Shown: in pieces, positions 1-6,722 of the stretch
Layout: every line of letters begins with the position of its first letter
Position numbering within the stretch: the stretch's first letter is position 1
Assembly: GCA_902783735.1 (NCBI GenBank)
Contig: CACZSE010000084.1
Span: 1 to 9,990, forward strand
DNA: 9,990 nucleotides
Direction: 5' to 3'
From: an uncultured Lachnospiraceae bacterium
GTDB taxonomy: Bacteria > Bacillota > Clostridia > Lachnospirales > Lachnospiraceae
Notes under the pieces: generated by a model
Seen by the model: the letters and a program-made list of their open reading frames with translations, nothing else
What the model was told of the DNA's origin: nothing
Database searches by the model: none
Translations under genes and position numbers: made by a program

Positions 1-118
1 CTATGACTGTGTCATCCGTCTTACTTTCCTGTACAGGTGCTGTTTCTTTTGTGCAGGCGCATAATGAAACAGACATCATTAATGTAAAGATCATTAAGCC
101 AAATCTCTTTTTTCTCAT
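1..118 (-). CDS. Lipoprotein, N-terminal part only (runs off the window)
   Basis: Reading leftwards from an ATG at 118-116, 39 codons stay open to the window edge. The product starts MRKKRFGLMIFTLMMSVS, then LCAC, then TKETAPVQESKTDDTV. This is a textbook lipoprotein signal: a basic n-region (RKKR), a hydrophobic stretch and a lipobox ending at Cys22, followed by a polar Thr/Ser/Asp-rich linker. The protein should therefore be exported, lipidated on Cys22 and anchored on the outer face of the cytoplasmic membrane. A good Shine-Dalgarno (AAGGAG, 129-124) lies 5 nt before the ATG. The second cysteine in the lipobox (Cys20, the -2 position) is less usual. The gene follows glgB by 59 nt, with a hairpin between them. 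The function cannot be told from 39 residues: solute-binding protein and small hypothetical lipoprotein are both possible. Confidence 0.78.
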   Translation of the reverse strand, partial: MRKKRFGLMIFTLMMSVSLCACTKETAPVQESKTDDTVI

Positions 119-138
119 TTTTTCTCCTTAATTAATCA

Positions 139-162
139 GCCCCCAGATGTTTATCTGAGGGC
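139..162 (-). terminator. Terminator-like hairpin after glgB
   Basis: In the minus-strand transcript, 15 nt after the glgB stop, GCCCUCAGAU and AUCUGGGGGC form a 10-pair stem with one G-U wobble and a 4-nt loop (AAAC). The plus-strand version has a C-A mismatch at the same place, so the structure favours minus-strand RNA. There is no run of U after the stem (UGAUUAAUUAAGG follows). It could be a weak terminator, a factor-dependent stop, or a 3'-end stabilising or processing hairpin that tunes expression of the lipoprotein gene. Confidence 0.5.
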
Positions 163-177
163 GATGGTATACTATAT

Positions 178-2085
178 TTATATTTCGAAAATCACGGCAG
201 AAAACGGCGGGAGATCAAAGTTAAGTGTATAATCTCTGTTGTCGCATTTAAAAGGCTTTGGAGTAATGGTTTCGGGAATGGTGTGACCGTTTCCGCCAAA
301 ACGCTCATCATCACTGTTAAGGATCAGCTTAACCTTCTTCGATGACGGAACACCGACAGCATATTCTTCACGCATCATGGGTGTCATGTTAAGGACAAAT
401 AACAGTTTCTTTTTGCCGTCAGCACTCTTTCTGATAAAGCTGTAGGTACTTCTGTCCGCATCATCGCAGTTTACCCACTCGAATCCGCCCCAGTCATTGT
501 CAATCTCGTACATGGCCTTGTTCTTGCGGTAGAGTAAGAGAAGCTCTCTTACATATTCCTGCATGCCTCTATTGAGAGATTCGCTCAAAAGGAACCAGTC
601 AAGTTCTCTTGCCTCGGACCACTCACGCTCCTGGCCGAATTCCTGACCCATGAACAACAGCTTCTTTCCGCAATGTCCAAACATGAAAGTGTAACCAACA
701 CGCAGGTTTGCATATTTGTCAACCTTGTATCCGGGCATCTTTTCAACCATGGAACACTTAAGATGTACCACCTCGTCATGAGACAATGGCAGGATATAAT
801 TCTCCGAACTGTTATAACTCATCGCAAATGTGAGAGCATGATGATTGTTCTTTCTGAAATACGGATCAAGCTTCATATATTCACAGAAATCATGCATCCA
901 GCCCATGTTCCATTTAAAGCTGAAGCCAAGGCCGCCATCTTCAACACTTGCGGTTATCTTCGGCCATGCCGTGGATTCCTCGGCTATAGTCATGACTCCC
1001 ATATTGAGTCCGTTAATAATGGAATTAAGATGCTTGAAAAATTCGATCGCATCCAGGTTTTCGTTTCCGCCGTATTTGTTCGGCAGCCACTCACCGTTCT
1101 TACGCCCGTAATCAAGATAGAGCATAGATGCAACAGCATCCACTCTTAAACCGTCTATGTGGAATTCTTTTATCCAGAACAGTGCATTGGCTATGAGGAA
1201 GTTCTTCACCTCCGTCTTAGCATAATTGAATATCTTGGTTCCCCAGTCCGGATGCTCACCCCGTCTCTTGTCGGGATGCTCATAAAGGCAGGTTCCGTCA
1301 AATTCCGAAAGTCCGTGAGCGTCGCGCGGGAAATGAGCCGGTACCCAATCCAAAATGACACCTATACCATGTTTGTGAAGAGTATTCACAAGATAAGCAA
1401 AGTCCTCAGGCGATCCGTAACGCGAGGTCGGTGCATAGTAACCGGTAACCTGATAACCCCATGAACCGTCAAAAGGATATTCCGCAATACCCATCAGTTC
1501 CACGTGGGTATATTTCATTTCCGAAAGGTATTCCACTATCCTGTCTGCAAATTGTCTGTAGGTATAAAATCCGTCTTCACCGGTCGGATGCTTCATCCAT
1601 GAACCTATATTGCATTCGTAAATGGCAAGGGGCTCATGATTCATATCCTTGCCTGCTCTTGCTTTCATCCACGCGGAATCGGTCCATTTGATCCTGCTCA
1701 TATCTGCAATGCGTGAAGCGGTACCGGGTCTTAATTCTGCCCAGTTTGCGTAAGGATCGGCCTTATAAAGCTTTGTTCCTTCGGGTGTAGTTATAAGATA
1801 TTTGTACAGTTCACCCTCTTTTATATCAGGATAAAAGCCTGCATATATGCCACCCTTTCCAAGTCTCTTTAAGGGATGTGAATCCTCATTCCATCCGTTG
1901 AATGTACCGATAACATGAACCTGATCGGCATTAGGTGCCCATACCGCAAAGAAAACACCGTCTTTTCCGTTCTCACATGAAGGATGAGCTCCCAGTTTTT
2001 TATAGATCTCGTAATGAGTACTCTGACCAAACAGATACTGGTCATCCTCTGAGATAAATACTTGTTCTTTTTTCTTTTCTGCCAC
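178..2085 (-). CDS. glgB: 1,4-alpha-glucan branching enzyme (GH13)
   Basis: This enzyme cuts alpha-1,4 links in growing glycogen and re-attaches the chain by an alpha-1,6 link, creating branches (EC 2.4.1.18); it is cytoplasmic. The 635 residues show an N-terminal CBM48/Ig-like domain (about 35-130, with FAVWAPNADQVHVIGTFNGW), a GH13 TIM barrel (about 150-520) and a C-terminal beta domain (about 545-635). All four GH13 motifs are intact: DWVPAHF (246-252), GLRVDAV (312-318, nucleophile Asp316), IAEES (367-371, acid/base Glu369) and HDEVVH (436-441, Asp437). GYQVTGYYAPT (210-220) carries the substrate-stacking tyrosine. The protein is about 90 residues shorter than the E. coli enzyme, consistent with lacking the extra N1 domain. 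The start is GTG at 2085 with GAGGGG 6 nt upstream. It lies 45 nt after the TPR/AAA-like gene and is probably in its operon. No other glycogen genes are visible here. Confidence 0.97.
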   Translation of the reverse strand: MAEKKKEQVFISEDDQYLFGQSTHYEIYKKLGAHPSCENGKDGVFFAVWAPNADQVHVIGTFNGWNEDSHPLKRLGKGGIYAGFYPDIKEGELYKYLITTPEGTKLYKADPYANWAELRPGTASRIADMSRIKWTDSAWMKARAGKDMNHEPLAIYECNIGSWMKHPTGEDGFYTYRQFADRIVEYLSEMKYTHVELMGIAEYPFDGSWGYQVTGYYAPTSRYGSPEDFAYLVNTLHKHGIGVILDWVPAHFPRDAHGLSEFDGTCLYEHPDKRRGEHPDWGTKIFNYAKTEVKNFLIANALFWIKEFHIDGLRVDAVASMLYLDYGRKNGEWLPNKYGGNENLDAIEFFKHLNSIINGLNMGVMTIAEESTAWPKITASVEDGGLGFSFKWNMGWMHDFCEYMKLDPYFRKNNHHALTFAMSYNSSENYILPLSHDEVVHLKCSMVEKMPGYKVDKYANLRVGYTFMFGHCGKKLLFMGQEFGQEREWSEARELDWFLLSESLNRGMQEYVRELLLLYRKNKAMYEIDNDWGGFEWVNCDDADRSTYSFIRKSADGKKKLLFVLNMTPMMREEYAVGVPSSKKVKLILNSDDERFGGNGHTIPETITPKPFKCDNRDYTLNFDLPPFSAVIFEI

Positions 2086-2091
2086 TTGTAA

Positions 2092-2097
2092 CCCCTC
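2092..2097 (-). promoter_or_regulatory. Ribosome binding site fixing the GTG start of glgB
   Basis: GAGGGG (2097-2092) sits 6 nt before GTG at 2085. The predicted protein needs this GTG to include the N-terminal segment ahead of the CBM48 domain; no better ATG is positioned behind a comparable ribosome site. Confidence 0.7.
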
Positions 2098-2130
2098 TCT
2101 AATATATCGGATTCCCCTGATCCTGATACA

Positions 2131-5100
2131 TTAACTCAGAAAATCATTTTCTCTGAGGATGATCATATCCTCATCGTCATATCTCTTGGCAAACAATACA
2201 TCCGTAAAATGCTTGAGTGTCTTTTTATTGGCCTTCTCTATAGCCTCATCAATGATACCTCTTACGTCGGCTACCGTTACAACATGATCGCTTGTCTGCA
2301 GTTCGTCTATACGTGTATGCAGTGCAAGTATACCCATATCGTCTATTGAATATTCAAGATGTTCAGCATATTTCTTTCCGTATGCCACAAGCGCATCATC
2401 GCTTAGCTCTTCAACTTCGATGTGAACATTGATGATCTGTTTCATACCGTCAAAGTATTCCATCATCTTGTGCATGTTCTTTTTTGTATCCTGAAGAGCA
2501 ACAACTATGCCGGTCTTTTCCTGATTGAGTGCCCTGAGCAGATTCTTTGTTGTCTCCGCACTCATGCCGCTGGCTTTTTCTATGATGAGTCCGCCGTTGG
2601 CAAGTTTTTCGACCATGACACTTACCATCTTATTGTTTAATGCTTCACCTGAAACCTTTGCGATCTTTCCGGTAAAGTTTGCATCCGTATTCTTTACATA
2701 TCTGATAACATTCTTGGCAAGATCAACGGATTCCTCGGTAGTCTCACCCGTAACAAAGACATTTCCGGTATATGCCGCTAAACTTATTTTATCTAATGAG
2801 CGTAACAGATTCTGCCTTGCACTCTTAGTCTGCGCGAACTGCCCGAACAAAGCAAGCACATCGTCATTCATGCTGCGCGAACTGCCGTCGCTGTAGTCTT
2901 TATCGTCTTTTGAAGCATTATCGGGATCCTGTTTTGTTTCTTTTTTCTCAGGTTCTTTTTTAGCTTCCTTCTCTTCTTTTACATCAGATCCTTTTTCTTC
3001 GCTGACCTCTTTTTCGGCCTTTTCTTCAGATGCTTCTGCAGATTCGGCTTCCGGAGCGGTTTCTTCAGATGCTTCTTCTACCGAAGTCTCGTCTTCGTCG
3101 GAAATCTCCGGATCGGTCTCTTCTTCGATAGAAGCCTCTTTCGTTTCATCCTCATCGGCCGATCCCTCAGATCCTTCTGCTTCCTCCTGAGTATCATCTT
3201 CTGTCTGTTCAGGATCGATCGACTCATCAGTCTCCTGCGATCCTGAATCCGGGATATCTTCATCCTCGTCTTCCGACGGCTCTTCTATCTCGGTCAGTTC
3301 CTCTACACCGTCATCTTCCGCTGCTTCTTCACTCGCCACAACAGGCTCATAACCGTTTTCATCGGTCTCGCCCTGTCGTAACTGTTCTTCTATCTGAGCC
3401 GTTCCGCTCTGCTCATCCATAAGTTCGGCAAGATACTTCTCATATTCTGCTTCCGTATCTATTTCATCATCCGGGATCTCATCTCGTTCAAGTTTCTCAA
3501 GCAGACCGTCAAAACGTGTCATTTCCGAAGTGGTAAACAGGCTTCCCGTCTCTTCCAGAACCTTTGTGGCAAGATTCTTTTCAAACTTCTCCTGGTTTTG
3601 CTTCTTAGTGTTTTCCCATTCGTTGAGAATGTCGTTTATGCTCATCTGTCCGGTGATCTGTTTCTCTACCGGAGGAGCATCGGGAACTACCAGACTGATC
3701 TGTCCGTCAGAGTCCTGGGAAAGAACATTTTCCATGCTCTTTGGAGGCGCTTCGTTAACATAGCCTCCTGCCTGAGGCTGTGCGGTCACGATCGGTCTGT
3801 TCATGTCAAACGCACGCTCAACCGCTTCTTTTACTCTCTGATCGATGAGCGCCAGCAGTTCTTCAGTATTCTTGTCGCCGATATCTTCGGATATATAATC
3901 TTCGATAGACTTGGGCTCGGGCTTATGGGCATCACTGAAATCGAAGTCATATTTGTCTGCCTGTAAAGAGGTATTGTAAGCTTTTGCTACCGCCTGCAGC
4001 TCTTCTCTGTTAAATACCTTTGTAGCCTCAATGGGTTCAACGATCTCAACCGTGTCATCTATATTGAACAGTTCTGCCGTGGTTGTACCAACCTTGGGTA
4101 TCTCTGCTTCTTCTACAGCTTCTTCGTCTATATCAGTGTCTTTTTGTTCACCTTCAAGTTCACCTGCCACACTCTGAGGGCTGTACATCATGGTGAGTTC
4201 AAGATCCTTAACGGGATCGTAAGCAGGAAACTGTGATGTATCTGTAGCGACCGTCTCACCTATCTCTTCGGCTCCTTCATCCAGATCTTGTGCAGGGTAG
4301 GCAGGTGCGGGATCTCTGTCCGGTCTGTTATCTTCAAAGAAGAGTTCTTCCATCTCTCCCGTGTCATGAAGCATCTGAGTCGATGCACCCGATGAGATAG
4401 AAGGCAAAGGAGATCTGTCTCCCGTTAACGGCTCTTCGGTAACTAAAGTTCTGGAAATCTTTTCTACTGTGGTGCCTTCACGTTTGTCAGGTGAAAAATC
4501 GTCCGGTATGTATGTTCCCACAACAGCTTCACCGTTGTCATCCGCCACAAGCGGAGCAAATCCGTTGTCTGCCACAAGAACGTCCTTCATGGACTCGGCA
4601 AGCTCTTTTTGAAGATTCAAAGTATTGTACTTGCTCATGTCCATGGTCTTTACCATGATCTCATCTTCTGTCTTTGACTTTTCAAGCTCAGCTGTATGCT
4701 GGGCAATAAATGTCTCTCTTTCCTTTGGCGGGAGCATACTCTCATAAAGGCTCATCTGGCTCTCGGTAAGCTGCTGATGCAACATCTTAAGTTCCATGGC
4801 CTTCTTTACATATGCGCCCTCTCTAAACCATACGATCAGTTCATCACATTCCTCAACACATTTGGTGGTGAGTCCGATACGATGATAAAGATAAGCCAGT
4901 TCGTATCCCCACTTCTCTTTATAGTCTCTCTTCTTAAGTTCTTCAAGAACAGCTATACGCTCTTCAAGGCTGACATCCTGCGCTTCATATATCTTGTACT
5001 GAAGGACAAATTTACCGTTGTCGGTGGGTGCCATCTGAACAAACTGCTTATAATATTCGATGGCCTGAACGATCTCTTCCATCTTGATGCACAGTTCGCA

Positions 5101-5340
5101 CAGAGAATATACTATCATCCTTCCGTTGGGATAACGCTCGTAAGCCTGCTCGAGAAGGATCTTTGCATCTTTATATCTGCGATTTATCTTGTACAGATCA
5201 CTGATGGTACACAGGGTCGTAACGCTTCTTACCCTTGTCCAGTCTATTGTGTCTGCGATCTCTACTGCCTGCTGAAACTCCCTCTTTTTAATAAGTGATT
5301 TGATCTCATCAGATCTTAACTTGTACTCGTACTTATCCAA
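2131..5340 (-). CDS. TPR / acidic-linker protein with C-terminal degenerate AAA+ (CbbX/SpoVK-like) domain
   Basis: I know no named homologue of this 1069-residue protein. Residues 1-200 are helical with TPR-like spacing (for example SDLYKINRRYKDAKILLEQAYERYP at 47-71, then LCELCIKMEEIVQAIEYYKQFVQMAP at 80-105). Residues 220-650 are mostly disordered and acidic, with short helical islands (EELQAVAKAYNTSL 446-459; GQMSINDILNEWENTKK 564-580; 582-640 coiled-coil-like). Residues 648-810 are extremely rich in Glu, Asp and Ser, becoming Lys/Glu mixed at the end. Residues 828-1045 follow the order of a CbbX/SpoVK-type AAA+ domain, but the Walker A site reads GETTEESV (865-872) and Walker B reads LIIEKA (918-923), so ATP hydrolysis is unlikely. 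No signal peptide or membrane segment is seen, so it is cytoplasmic. It probably acts as a scaffold or adaptor. The TTG start is the first possible start after an in-frame TAA 12 nt upstream. Confidence 0.93.
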   Translation of the reverse strand: MDKYEYKLRSDEIKSLIKKREFQQAVEIADTIDWTRVRSVTTLCTISDLYKINRRYKDAKILLEQAYERYPNGRMIVYSLCELCIKMEEIVQAIEYYKQFVQMAPTDNGKFVLQYKIYEAQDVSLEERIAVLEELKKRDYKEKWGYELAYLYHRIGLTTKCVEECDELIVWFREGAYVKKAMELKMLHQQLTESQMSLYESMLPPKERETFIAQHTAELEKSKTEDEIMVKTMDMSKYNTLNLQKELAESMKDVLVADNGFAPLVADDNGEAVVGTYIPDDFSPDKREGTTVEKISRTLVTEEPLTGDRSPLPSISSGASTQMLHDTGEMEELFFEDNRPDRDPAPAYPAQDLDEGAEEIGETVATDTSQFPAYDPVKDLELTMMYSPQSVAGELEGEQKDTDIDEEAVEEAEIPKVGTTTAELFNIDDTVEIVEPIEATKVFNREELQAVAKAYNTSLQADKYDFDFSDAHKPEPKSIEDYISEDIGDKNTEELLALIDQRVKEAVERAFDMNRPIVTAQPQAGGYVNEAPPKSMENVLSQDSDGQISLVVPDAPPVEKQITGQMSINDILNEWENTKKQNQEKFEKNLATKVLEETGSLFTTSEMTRFDGLLEKLERDEIPDDEIDTEAEYEKYLAELMDEQSGTAQIEEQLRQGETDENGYEPVVASEEAAEDDGVEELTEIEEPSEDEDEDIPDSGSQETDESIDPEQTEDDTQEEAEGSEGSADEDETKEASIEEETDPEISDEDETSVEEASEETAPEAESAEASEEKAEKEVSEEKGSDVKEEKEAKKEPEKKETKQDPDNASKDDKDYSDGSSRSMNDDVLALFGQFAQTKSARQNLLRSLDKISLAAYTGNVFVTGETTEESVDLAKNVIRYVKNTDANFTGKIAKVSGEALNNKMVSVMVEKLANGGLIIEKASGMSAETTKNLLRALNQEKTGIVVALQDTKKNMHKMMEYFDGMKQIINVHIEVEELSDDALVAYGKKYAEHLEYSIDDMGILALHTRIDELQTSDHVVTVADVRGIIDEAIEKANKKTLKHFTDVLFAKRYDDEDMIILRENDFLS
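2911..3399 (-). repeat. Low-complexity acidic coding tract with internal repeats
   Basis: Within the 1069-residue protein (residues about 648-810) the DNA is built from degenerate GAA/GAT/TCT codons, giving a nearly continuous Glu/Asp/Ser/Thr-rich segment with almost no aromatic residues. A 17-nt exact repeat (TTTCTTCAGATGCTTCT on the plus strand) occurs at 3021-3037 and 3060-3076, 39 nt or 13 codons apart, encoding EASEE twice. This suggests length change by slippage or unequal recombination; strains may differ here. Confidence 0.75.
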
Positions 5341-5347
5341 AGTTCTT

Positions 5348-5352
5348 CCCTC
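5348..5352 (-). promoter_or_regulatory. Ribosome binding site fixing a TTG start
   Basis: GAGGG (5352-5348) lies 7 nt before TTG at 5340. The in-frame TAA at 5355-5353 excludes any longer reading, and the codons between (GAG GGA AGA ACT) contain no start. The next methionine is at residue 75, well inside the TPR region, so TTG is the best start. Confidence 0.7.
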
Positions 5353-5363
5353 TTAGATTCCTT

Positions 5364-5382
5364 CCGGAACATGGTTTTCCGG
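5364..5382 (-). promoter_or_regulatory. Small hairpin in the leader of the TPR/AAA-like gene
   Basis: The leader transcript contains CCGGAA, 7 nt, then TTCCGG: a perfect 6-pair stem ending 23 nt before the TTG start. One arm is itself part of an 8-nt palindrome (TTCCGGAA, 5362-5369). It could influence translation of this weak-start gene or be an operator; no known family was recognised. Confidence 0.35.
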
Positions 5383-5434
5383 GTATCATTAACGGTACTA
5401 CAATATCTTGTATCTGTGAAACGCACATAATTCC

Positions 5435-5491
5435 CCACTTTTCACCGTATCAAGTGTATCACAGTGCCTGTCAAAACACAAGGAAAAGTGG
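5435..5491. repeat. 9-bp inverted repeat bracketing a promoter
   Basis: CCACTTTTC (5435-5443) and its exact reverse complement GAAAAGTGG (5483-5491) are separated by 39 nt. The candidate -35 and -10 boxes of the TPR/AAA-like operon lie wholly between the arms, and the predicted transcription start falls in the left arm. The arrangement fits a pair of regulator half-sites or a DNA/RNA hairpin over the promoter. Arm identity is exact but does not extend beyond 9 bp. Confidence 0.5.
5446..5474 (-). promoter_or_regulatory. Candidate promoter of the TPR/AAA-like gene and glgB
   Basis: A perfect -35 TTGACA (5474-5469) is followed by a 17-nt spacer and GATACG (5451-5446), only 3/6 to TATAAT. The weak -10 suggests an activated or low-level promoter. 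TGATAC hexamers recur at 5461-5456 and 5452-5447 (9-nt period), and a third lies at 5388-5383. The implied leader is about 100 nt. Confidence 0.45.
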
Positions 5492-5495
5492 CATT

Positions 5496-5533
5496 AAAAA
5501 AGGAAAATACCATATTTAGTATTTCCCTTTTTT
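5496..5533 (-). terminator. Intrinsic terminator of the radical SAM gene
   Basis: The minus-strand RNA, 44 nt after the radical SAM stop, forms a 15-pair stem: AAAAAAGGGAAATAC pairs with GUAUUUUCCUUUUUU around an 8-nt loop, with one G-U wobble and a six-U run ending the 3' arm. The plus-strand form has an A-C mismatch at the wobble, so the structure favours minus-strand transcripts, although it also ends in a T run on the plus strand. It separates the radical SAM unit from the downstream operon. Confidence 0.85.
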
Positions 5534-5577
5534 ATGATGATCTGTTCGATCGTTACTAGATTTTGTGTTTATATCGC

Positions 5578-6678
5578 TCATGCATATTCTTTATGCAAAA
5601 GTGCCTCAACCTGCTCACGTTTCTCATAAAGGACACATCCGCCCTCATGATCATCCACAAGAAGGTCTCCTTCTCTTAATACCTTAAACAAAGGTGAATT
5701 GATCACTTCTCTGAGTGAGTCGCTTCTGACATTTGTATCAGAGTAAGGTGAGAATGGACAGGGTTCCGCTCCTCCGTGGGAGTTTATGTGGAAGAAGCCT
5801 CTTCCCGCGGCTACACAGCCACCCGAACTCTTTTCATCTCCGGGGAAGGATACAAATACCATCTGAGGCATGTCTTCCCTGCGCTTTTCTATCGCATTTT
5901 TAAGATATTCTCTTTCCTTTTCGCCGGGCGCAAGATCTTTGCTCTCATCCGTCATAGGAACAAACTCGACAAATATGACAGCCTTGCAGCCTCTGTCCTT
6001 TAGCTTGTTTAAAAAGACATCGCTTGTTACTTCATTTATGTTCTGCGTCGTGACTGTGACCGAAGCACCGTAAATAAGCCCCTTTTCTTTAAGGGTATCC
6101 ATGTTGGAGATAAGTTTGTCGTAAACCCCTTCTCCTCTTCTTGTATCGGTTGTCTCTTTTTCCCCTTCTATGCTCATGATGGGAATGAGATTTCTGCTTC
6201 TGTCAAAAAGCTCAAAATACCTGTCATCCATGAAGGTTCCGTTTGTAAATATCGGGAAGAGAATGTTTTGCTTCTTTGAAGCTGCTTCAATGACTCCTCT
6301 TCTCATCATAGGTTCACCGCCGGCAAGTAAAATAAAGCTGACACCCATGTCGTCCGCTTCATCAAACACCCTAAACCATTCTTCATCGGTCATCTGTTCA
6401 ACCGGTTCTGAATCTACTGTGGCGTGATTACATCTCGAATAACAGCCCGCACAATGCAGATTGCAGCTGCTTGTGATGCTTGCGATCAAAAAAGGCGGTA
6501 TGTGCTCTCCGTTCTTTTCGGCGATCGCACGCTTTTTTGATGCAGCTTTGCTGGCTGCGGCAAACTGCGCCATGAAAATGCTTTCCTTGGGATTTTTTAA
6601 AGTAGCTCTTATGGCATCGGCCACTATACGCTCGACACCACCGGTCATATATGCCTGTATATCAAATTCTTTATCCAT
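5578..6678 (-). CDS. Radical SAM protein with SPASM-like cysteine-containing C-terminus
   Basis: This 366-residue protein has an N-terminal helical extension (1-60), then the radical SAM core. The [4Fe-4S]/SAM motif is SCNLHCAGCY (71-80; Cys72, Cys76, Cys79), with SRCNH just after, and the SAM-contacting GGEP is at 120-123. The C-terminal part has Cys288 (GGCVAAGRGF), Cys307 (EPCPFSPYSDTN) and Cys348 (GGCVLYEKREQVEALL). This pattern resembles a shortened SPASM/twitch region that could hold a second iron-sulfur cluster. The family is common and uncharacterised in Clostridia; the substrate is unknown. No peptide precursor gene is visible on either side, so a RiPP role is not supported. The ATG start has GAGGA 6 nt upstream. 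The gene has its own strong promoter and terminator, so it is monocistronic. Confidence 0.92.
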   Translation of the reverse strand: MDKEFDIQAYMTGGVERIVADAIRATLKNPKESIFMAQFAAASKAASKKRAIAEKNGEHIPPFLIASITSSCNLHCAGCYSRCNHATVDSEPVEQMTDEEWFRVFDEADDMGVSFILLAGGEPMMRRGVIEAASKKQNILFPIFTNGTFMDDRYFELFDRSRNLIPIMSIEGEKETTDTRRGEGVYDKLISNMDTLKEKGLIYGASVTVTTQNINEVTSDVFLNKLKDRGCKAVIFVEFVPMTDESKDLAPGEKEREYLKNAIEKRREDMPQMVFVSFPGDEKSSGGCVAAGRGFFHINSHGGAEPCPFSPYSDTNVRSDSLREVINSPLFKVLREGDLLVDDHEGGCVLYEKREQVEALLHKEYA

Positions 6679-6696
6679 GACAGATCCTCATACATA

Positions 6697-6712
6697 TTAA
6701 CTTTGATGTTAA
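6697..6712. promoter_or_regulatory. Dyad (possible operator) just past the radical SAM transcription start
   Basis: TTAACTTTGATGTTAA is an inverted repeat of 5-bp arms (TTAAC / GTTAA) around 6 nt. It begins a few bases after the predicted start near 6716, a position where a bound dimer would block the strong promoter. It does not match a regulator box I can name; the arms are AT-rich, so chance is possible. Confidence 0.35.
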
Positions 6713-6722
6713 ATTTATCTCA

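Noticed and set aside
3078..3263. A 61-codon minus-strand frame rich in Arg and Lys inside the acidic tract
   Set aside because: It is the frame-shifted reading of GAA/GAT-rich codons, an expected artefact of low complexity.
4696..5298. A 200-codon plus-strand open frame opposite the TPR region
   Set aside because: It lies wholly within the scaffold gene, reads as leucine/isoleucine/phenylalanine-rich complement of helical TPR codons, and has no independent signals.
5341..5577. Search for a small peptide gene (RiPP precursor) beside the radical SAM gene
   Set aside because: No short frame with a ribosome site and a core-like sequence was found here or in 6679-6781; the space is taken up by a terminator, promoter elements and leader.
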